DNA from: Planctomycetota bacterium
Lineage (GTDB): Bacteria > Planctomycetota > MHYJ01 > JACQXL01
Direction: 5' to 3'
DNA length: 5,020 bases
NCBI GenBank assembly: GCA_016208805.1
Contig: JACQXL010000003.1
Location: 1-5,020 of the forward strand
Part shown: piece by piece, positions 1-3,211 of the stretch
How the letters are laid out: each line of letters starts with the position of its first letter
Numbering within the stretch: the stretch's first letter is position 1
Notes under the pieces: model-generated
Told to the model about the DNA's origin: nothing
Databases searched by the model: none
Seen by the model: the letters and a program-made list of their open reading frames with translations, nothing else
Made by a program: the position numbers and the translations under genes

Positions 1-755
1 CTTATGCGGGGATTGAAAGCGGCTACAATCTGGATATCGGGCAATTGCACCTCAAAGAGGGCGATGTCCTGAAACTCTATTTTAGCGCCACGGATAATTG
101 CGAGATGCCTAAGGCCAACCAGACCCGTTCGGCCGACTACTATTTGAGCGTCATTGGCCAGCCCCAGATGGAGCGGATGCTGAATGAAATAATGCTGCGG
201 TTGAAAGAGGACATCAGGAAAACCAGAGACCTCCAGCAACAGGAGATATCGCAAACCAAAGAACTGGCAGCGCAGGCAGAAAAGGGCAACCTTGATGCTT
301 CACGGAGTCGCAACGGAGTCCCGCCCTCATCGGCGGGGCAGGAACAGAACTTAAGCCAACGTGTTTCAGCCCAGCGGCGTGTGACCCAGCAGTTGGAACA
401 AACGGCGAAAGAGTTGGAACAGGCAATTAAAGACAGCCAGGCCAATAAGATATGGGAGGAAACCGAAAGGGATAAGATAAGCCGTCTTCTTGAAAACCTC
501 AAGGATGAAATTACTGCCAAATCAAATCAGGCAACCGCACAACTCAGCCAGGCGACCCAGACCCCTGAGCCCAAAGCGGCTCAGGAATCGCTCAAAAACG
601 CAACCGCCACCCAGCAGTCGGTTGCCGACGACCTTAAAAAAGCGCTGGATAAAATGCAGGAGTGGGAGGATTACCAGGAGATACTCCGTCTGGTCAGGGA
701 ACTCCTGGAACGCCAGAACAAGGTCGTGGAAGAAATCAAGAACTCGTCCAGGTGA
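1..755 (+). CDS. C-terminal part of a large envelope-type protein with long coiled coil (5' end outside window)
   Basis: The frame is open from the first complete codon (base 3) to TGA at 753-755, giving about 250 residues. The TTG at 45 is an internal Leu, not a start, because the frame runs through it without a stop and has no ribosome binding site there. The visible part begins with a beta-rich segment (GDVLKLYFSATDN, then SADYYLSVIG), like the end of an Ig-like domain. The remaining 200 residues are helical and rich in Gln, Glu, Lys and Ala, with heptad-like spacing, and end in LRLVRELLERQNKVVEEI. Proteins with an 'ATDN' beta module followed by a charged coiled coil are common in planctomycete-type genomes as large membrane-anchored proteins of unknown function, some near MoxR/BatA-type genes; this assignment is from memory. 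A palindromic insert at 303-338 adds a short Ser/Gly/Pro-rich break (SRSRNGVPPSSAGQ) in the helix. The coding call is secure, the family uncertain. Confidence 0.8.
   Translation, partial: YAGIESGYNLDIGQLHLKEGDVLKLYFSATDNCEMPKANQTRSADYYLSVIGQPQMERMLNEIMLRLKEDIRKTRDLQQQEISQTKELAAQAEKGNLDASRSRNGVPPSSAGQEQNLSQRVSAQRRVTQQLEQTAKELEQAIKDSQANKIWEETERDKISRLLENLKDEITAKSNQATAQLSQATQTPEPKAAQESLKNATATQQSVADDLKKALDKMQEWEDYQEILRLVRELLERQNKVVEEIKNSSR
303..338. repeat. Short palindromic insert inside the coiled-coil gene
   Basis: A direct repeat CGGAGTC (303-309 and 314-320) leads into an inverted repeat CCCGCC (320-325) / GGCGGG (332-337) with a 6-base loop. The insert keeps the reading frame and encodes a Gly/Pro/Ser-rich stretch that breaks an otherwise continuous helix. 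It resembles the other small GC-rich palindromes in the gap downstream, so it is probably an in-frame REP-like repeat. That origin is inferred. Confidence 0.5.
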
Positions 756-781
756 CCTGTCTGCCTCAGGCACAGGCAGGT
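755..781. repeat. Hairpin overlapping the stop codon of the first gene
   Basis: The arms ACCTGTCTG (755-763) and CAGGCAGGT (773-781) pair over 9 positions with one G-T pair and a loop of about 9 bases. The first base is the A of the TGA stop. No T-run follows (next bases AGGCGGGAAT), so it is not a classical intrinsic terminator, although it could slow or protect the transcript end. The CCTGCCTG-type sequence looks like a dispersed palindromic repeat. Confidence 0.5.
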
Positions 782-817
782 AGGCGGGAATATTTCTAAT
801 AGATATGCACTATTATC

Positions 818-845
818 TTGACATTGCCTTTCTTTTTGTTATGGT
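818..845 (+). promoter_or_regulatory. Possible sigma70-like promoter (TTGACA / TATGGT)
   Basis: A perfect TTGACA (818-823) is followed after 16 bases by TATGGT (840-845), which matches TATAAT at 4 of 6 positions. No gene starts directly downstream. A transcript from here would begin with the hairpin at 870-909 and run into repeat copy A. The sequence match may be chance in an AT-rich stretch. Confidence 0.25.
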
Positions 846-869
846 CAGGGTGTCCAAAAAGTGCCACGC

Positions 870-909
870 CATGCCACGTCATACCGACATGGTGTGACGG
901 TATGGCATG
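870..909. repeat. Strong 40-base palindrome at the left side of element copy A
   Basis: The outer arms CATGCCA (870-876) and TGGCATG (903-909) enclose inner arms CGTCATACCG (877-886) and TGGTGTGACG (890-899), which pair over 10 positions with two G-T pairs and a 3-base loop. A 3-base bulge (900-902) separates the two helices on one side. It lies directly against the GTCATTCTGA start of copy A, where the left terminal repeat of that element would be expected. Confidence 0.65.
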
Positions 910-1081
910 GTCATTCTGAGGCGTGAGCCGAAGAATCTCTGCCGTGGAACCCGCATAAAACCGAGATTCTTCGCGGAGTTTATCCTGAGCCTTCGCCGAG
1001 ATTCTTCGTCCCGACACTCCGTGTCGGGACTCAGAATGACACTCTCCGGGTGGTCTTTTTCCCATTTCGCAAGAGTTCGGT
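910..1081 (+). mobile_element. MITE-like repeat element, copy A (left end atypical)
   Basis: The core is bounded by GTCATTCTGA (910-919) and its complement TCAGAATGAC (1031-1040). Inside are CGAAGAATCTC (929-939) and two copies of GAGATTCTTCG (from 963 and from 998). A perfect 10-bp hairpin occupies 1008-1030 (loop TCC). The right tail, 1030-1063, is identical over 34 bases to 4987-5020 in copy B. It ends in the 19-base CATTTCGCAAGAGTTCGGT (1063-1081), the exact reverse complement of the left end of copy B (4882-4900). That pair defines terminal inverted repeats. Copy A has no matching left terminal repeat; the palindrome at 870-909 sits there instead. There is no transposase, so it would be non-autonomous. 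Open frames here on both strands are by-products of the repeat. Confidence 0.75.
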
Positions 1082-1117
1082 TATTAGACAGCCTGTGGTA
1101 ATCCCTCCGAATGTCCA

Positions 1118-1141
1118 GCCGAAGGCGGATCTGCCTCTGGC
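1118..1141. repeat. Small GC-rich hairpin in the intergenic gap
   Basis: GCCGAAGGCG (1118-1127) pairs with TGCCTCTGGC (1132-1141) with one mismatch and two G-T pairs around the loop GATC. No T-run follows, so it is not called as a terminator. It is one of a cluster of short palindromes between 755 and 1191. Confidence 0.4.
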
Positions 1142-1156
1142 ATGACTTTCGCGATG

Positions 1157-1191
1157 GACAGGCGCCCCGATGGGCATCGGGGCAGACAGGC
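1157..1191. repeat. 8-bp palindrome flanked by 7-bp direct repeats
   Basis: The perfect inverted repeat GCCCCGAT (1164-1171) / ATCGGGGC (1176-1183) has a 4-base loop GGGC. It is flanked by two direct copies of GACAGGC (1157-1163 and 1185-1191). This is the layout expected of a small inserted palindrome with a target duplication, though an insertion event cannot be shown from one copy. Confidence 0.5.
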
Positions 1192-1239
1192 AAAATATAC
1201 TATACCAATATATTCTTGTTCCGTCAAGAAAAATAAGAG

Positions 1240-1342
1240 AACACGAATAGCACGAATGGGACGAATCACACGAATAAATTCGTTATGCTTACTACAAGTA
1301 ATTATTATTCGTCTTATTCGCCGTATTCGTCTGATTCGTGTT
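1240..1342. repeat. Inverted array of 9-bp units (ACGAAT x4 / ATTCGT x4) upstream of a ribosome binding site
   Basis: ACGAAT occurs at 1243, 1252, 1261 and 1270, spaced exactly 9 bases apart. Its complement ATTCGT (one copy ATTCGC) occurs at 1307, 1316, 1325 and 1334, again spaced exactly 9. The two arms are in perfect register (paired positions sum to 2582), so the transcript could fold into a long stem of 6- to 9-bp helices separated by 3-base internal loops. An extra ATTCGT at 1278 makes a small hairpin with the last left unit. The stem ends four bases before the Shine-Dalgarno sequence at 1347. It could affect translation or transcription of the next gene, which is inference. The frame reads through it as an Arg/Ile-rich stretch, which is not believed to be translated. 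Confidence 0.8.
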
Positions 1343-1346
1343 AAAA

Positions 1347-1353
1347 GGGAGGT
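1347..1353 (+). promoter_or_regulatory. Ribosome binding site that sets the start of the FGE-domain gene
   Basis: GGGAGGT lies 4 bases before ATG at 1358, and the signal peptide begins shortly after that start. This fixes the start at 1358 rather than at an in-frame ATG at 1142, which would add 72 residues encoded by repeat DNA. Confidence 0.8.
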
Positions 1354-1357
1354 ATTT

Positions 1358-2725
1358 ATGGAAAAGTCAGGAAACCTGCCCGAATGGCTTGGTCAGGCGG
1401 GTTGGAAACTGGCCATCGGCATTCTTTGTGTTCTTTGTGCCTTTGTGGTGAATCCGCCTTGGGCGTCGGCCAATGCGGTCTCGGTGGCCAATGCCCGGAT
1501 GATAAACCAGGCCGACGGTCAGGTCACGGTAGAGTTCAAACTGGCCCAGGATAACCCCTATGGCGATGTCACCTTTGATAGTATCTCTTTCTCGGATTAC
1601 ATCTGGGTCTTTGTCAAGTATTCCACCAGCGGCGGTTTGGACTATCAGCATGCGACCTTAGCGGCCGGCGGCAGTGTTGCGCCGGTAGCGGATAACAAGG
1701 GCGCATTTATCAAGGCGTCATTAGCCGGACCAGCCGGCGCAACGTTTACGGTCAAGTGGAACTACACCGCGGACGCGGTTGCGGCCATAGACGCCCAGAC
1801 ATTAATCAAGGTCTGCGCGATGGAGATGGTGGAAATCCCGACCGGTGCTTTTTACTATGGCCCGGCTACCACCGAAATTGCCACGTTCAATAACTACAAC
1901 GCTGGGTTGGAGATTCTGGTTAATAACGTTGGACAGATACCTACTGGTGCCGGGGCCGGCTGGCCCAACGGCTACAGCGCCTTTTATTTAGCCAAGTACG
2001 AGGTCTCACAGGCGCAGTATGTGGACTTCCTGAATACCATCACGACCACGGATGCGGCGGCCAGATATGATGCGACGTTGTTCAACACCTACGGCTACCG
2101 GATACAGTTCAACAGCGACGCGCCGTTCGGGGCTCGATATACGACCGACGCGCCGAACCGCTGCTGCAACTTCCTTAACTGGGATAATGATTTGAAGGGT
2201 TATCTGGCCTGGGCCGCGTTGCGGCCGATGACGGAGATGGAGTTTGAGAAGGCGGCGCGCGGGACGGAGAAGGCCGGCACGAATAAGCGGACATATCCCT
2301 GGGGCAATACCGCGCCGTCCGTCAGCACCGGTAGTGTGGATGGTGGCACGCATATCCTGCACTATGCCAATTACAATAATATAGCAGGCGGAGCAAAACC
2401 GATATTAGTCGGTTGGTATCTCAGCCAGTGGTATGCGCCGAGCGCTACGGAGGCAACCGGCGCCTCGCCGTATGGCATAACGGACTTATCCGGCAATGTT
2501 TGGGAGCATCTAATTAACTGTGCGAGTTTGACCGTGCCTGCTAATGGGGATGGGACGATAACAGCGCCGGCGTCTTGGCCCGGCGCGGCCGCAGGCAAGG
2601 GCTTGCGCGGTGGCGGTTGGGACAATACAGCCACCGTCTTGCAAGTATCGGCCCGTCCCAGCGCCGGCTGGGCGAACACGGTTCGCAACATCAATGTTGG
2701 CTTTCGTCCAGCTAGGACAAAGTGA
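1358..2725 (+). CDS. Exported FGE-sulfatase (SUMF1-like, C-type-lectin fold) protein without catalytic cysteines; possible DGR target
   Basis: The product has 455 residues. Residues 17-40 are a signal peptide (KLAIGILCVLCAFVV core, probable cut after ASA or ANA), so it is exported. Residues 41-155 form an N-terminal beta domain (WVFVKYST, QHATL, VKWNY) typical of a group of SUMF1-domain proteins. Residues 155-452 match the FGE-sulfatase family: EMVEIPTGAFYYG, FYLAKYEVSQAQYVDFLN, LRPMTEMEFEKAARG, YPWG, YGITDLSGNVWEH, LRGGGW and NVGFRPAR. Known FGE enzymes use two cysteines just after the RGGS motif; here residues 418-450 contain none, so sulfatase activation is unlikely. A binding or display role is more probable, because this fold is also used by phage receptor-binding and DGR-diversified proteins. 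Residues 417-450 look like a DGR variable region (see the separate entry). A MutS-I-like remnant follows about 100 bases downstream. The family call is secure; ligand and function are unknown. Confidence 0.9.
   Translation: MEKSGNLPEWLGQAGWKLAIGILCVLCAFVVNPPWASANAVSVANARMINQADGQVTVEFKLAQDNPYGDVTFDSISFSDYIWVFVKYSTSGGLDYQHATLAAGGSVAPVADNKGAFIKASLAGPAGATFTVKWNYTADAVAAIDAQTLIKVCAMEMVEIPTGAFYYGPATTEIATFNNYNAGLEILVNNVGQIPTGAGAGWPNGYSAFYLAKYEVSQAQYVDFLNTITTTDAAARYDATLFNTYGYRIQFNSDAPFGARYTTDAPNRCCNFLNWDNDLKGYLAWAALRPMTEMEFEKAARGTEKAGTNKRTYPWGNTAPSVSTGSVDGGTHILHYANYNNIAGGAKPILVGWYLSQWYAPSATEATGASPYGITDLSGNVWEHLINCASLTVPANGDGTITAPASWPGAAAGKGLRGGGWDNTATVLQVSARPSAGWANTVRNINVGFRPARTK
1422..1448 (+). repeat. 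Three 9-bp units encoding the signal-peptide core
   Basis: TTCTTTGTG (1422-1430) is repeated exactly at 1431-1439 and approximately (CCTTTGTGG) at 1440-1448. Nine bases are three codons, so the repeat stays in frame and encodes the hydrophobic signal-peptide core (ILCVLCAFVV). A different 9-bp repeat does the same at 3233-3259. Confidence 0.7.
2606..2710 (+). other. Candidate DGR variable region at the 3' end of the FGE-domain gene
   Basis: This segment encodes RGGGW through GFRPA (residues 417-452), the place where DGR-diversified FGE/C-type-lectin proteins carry their variable region. Family members usually show Asn-rich runs here, from AAC/AAT codons in the template. Here the non-conserved positions are Gly420 GGT, Asp422 GAC, Thr426 ACC, Val427 GTC, Ala432 GCC, Pro434 CCC, Ser435 AGC, Ala436 GCC, Gly437 GGC, Val442 GTT and Ile445 ATC. 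All end in C or T, as expected if AAY codons were changed at their first two bases. Framework residues (W421, L428, Q429, S431, R433, W438, R443, G448, F449, R450) are kept. No template copy was found by eye in the window, so this remains a candidate. Confidence 0.45.
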
Positions 2726-2739
2726 CCCAGTCAGGGTCA
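2723..2739. repeat. Small hairpin on the stop codon of the FGE-domain gene
   Basis: TGACCC (2723-2728) and GGGTCA (2734-2739) form a 6-bp perfect stem around AGTCA, and the first three bases are the TGA stop. DGR variable regions are sometimes followed by a short hairpin that aids retrohoming; that is a family-based suggestion only. No T-run follows. Confidence 0.4.
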
Positions 2740-2761
2740 TTCTGAGCGGAGCGAAGAATCT
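2736..2761 (+). mobile_element. Solo GTCATTCTGA half-repeat (copy D)
   Basis: GTCATTCTGAGCGGAGCGAA followed by GAATCT is the left half of the same core found in copies A and B. It lies 11 bases past the stop codon of the FGE-domain gene. It has neither terminal repeat nor complementary right half, so it is a fragment or a solo short repeat. Confidence 0.6.
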
Positions 2762-2776
2762 GGTTACGCCTTAATG

Positions 2777-2798
2777 CCTTTAGTCCTTTACCCCTTTG
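2777..2798 (+). repeat. Short 8-bp tandem repeat
   Basis: CCTTTA (2777), CCTTTA (2785) and CCTTTG (2793) are spaced exactly 8 bases apart. It lies in the gap between the FGE-domain gene and the MutS-like remnant. No function is apparent. Confidence 0.4.
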
Positions 2799-2822
2799 GT
2801 TTTGAGGCCCGCGATAAATTTC

Positions 2823-2984
2823 ATGATGAATGTATCAACGTCTTTGATAAAAGAATATGAAAGGATAAAAACAGGATATCCGGAGAGCGTACTCCTTTTT
2901 CAGGTGGGTATATTTTACCGTCTGGTGCAGGAAGATGCCACGAGGGTAGATTCGGATATTGGTTTAAAACTCATTACGATGTAG
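2823..2984 (+). pseudogene. Truncated MutS domain-I-like protein
   Basis: Starting at ATG 2823 (ATG 2826 and TTG 2796 are alternatives; none has a convincing ribosome binding site), the frame encodes about 53 residues with the pattern EYERIKTGYPESVLLFQVG, IFYRLVQEDA, then GLKLIT. This matches the N-terminal mismatch-recognition domain I of MutS (E. coli has QYLRLKAQHPEILLF, MGDFYELFYDDA, DISLT). The Phe-X-Glu mismatch-binding Glu is Arg here, so it is not an ordinary MutS. The frame stops at 2982, after about 45 of the roughly 110 residues of the domain. A +2 shift continues as VGFSNSPPRTL to 3013, reminiscent of the next family block (CGFP-type). Element copy C begins directly after, at 3016. 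It reads as a decayed gene. Small MutS-I-like proteins are, as I recall, accessory genes in some DGRs, which fits its place behind the FGE-domain gene. Confidence 0.6.
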
Positions 2985-3015
2985 GATTTTCCAATTCACC
3001 ACCAAGAACCTTATA

Positions 3016-3190
3016 ACTGAACTCTTGCGAAAACGCATAAAACACCCTTTTTGTCATTGCGAGGTCGCCAAAGGCGACCGTGGCAATCTCGGTTTTATGC
3101 GGAAAAGACGGGGATTGCTTCGTCCCCCGCTCTTTGTCTCGCAAAGAGCGGGGTCCCAGGAAACCATGATTCCTGTTTTCTTGGTTTCCT
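3016..3190 (+). mobile_element. Repeat element, copy C (left terminal repeat only, GTCATTGCGA core)
   Basis: The left end ACTGAACTCTTGCGAAA (3016-3032) matches the copy B terminal repeat with one change. A GTCATTGCGAG core (3054-3064) follows, a different core family from copies A and B. Three stems follow: GGTCGCC/GGCGACC at 3063-3079, a perfect 12-bp stem at 3125-3153 (loop TCTCG), and AGGAAACCA/TGGTTTCCT at 3158-3190. The 18-base motif at 3085-3102 is the exact reverse complement of 951-968 in copy A. No right terminal repeat is present. The element fills almost the whole 227-base gap and ends 6 bases before the ribosome binding site of the next gene, so it makes up much of that gene's probable leader. 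The right boundary is a guess based on the last stem. Confidence 0.65.
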
Positions 3191-3196
3191 TATAAA

Positions 3197-3202
3197 AAGG
3201 AG
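3197..3202 (+). promoter_or_regulatory. Ribosome binding site for the modular surface protein
   Basis: AAGGAG lies 9 bases before ATG at 3212 and directly after the last stem of element copy C. It supports the start at 3212, which is followed at once by a signal peptide. Confidence 0.8.
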
Positions 3203-3211
3203 AAAGAGATT

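Noticed and set aside
755..781. Intrinsic terminator after the first gene
   Set aside because: The stem is good but no T-run follows; the next bases are AGGCGGG.
796..1269. Open frames on both strands across 796-1269
   Set aside because: They lie on palindromic repeats, overlap each other and have no recognisable protein pattern or ribosome binding site.
1240..1342. CRISPR array
   Set aside because: The units are 9 bp with 6-bp identity and 3-base spacers, and the array is mirrored. CRISPR repeats and spacers are much longer.
1142..1357. In-frame N-terminal extension of the FGE-domain gene from ATG 1142
   Set aside because: It would be encoded by repeat DNA (palindrome and ACGAAT array), has no ribosome binding site, and would bury the signal peptide. 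The start at 1358 has GGGAGGT at good spacing.
1367..2740. Several minus-strand open frames opposite the FGE-domain gene
   Set aside because: They are shadows of a well-supported coding region; their translations show no family motifs.
2726..3211. DGR template repeat
   Set aside because: By eye there is no near-copy of 2600-2725 here or elsewhere in the window on either strand. A template, if any, lies outside.
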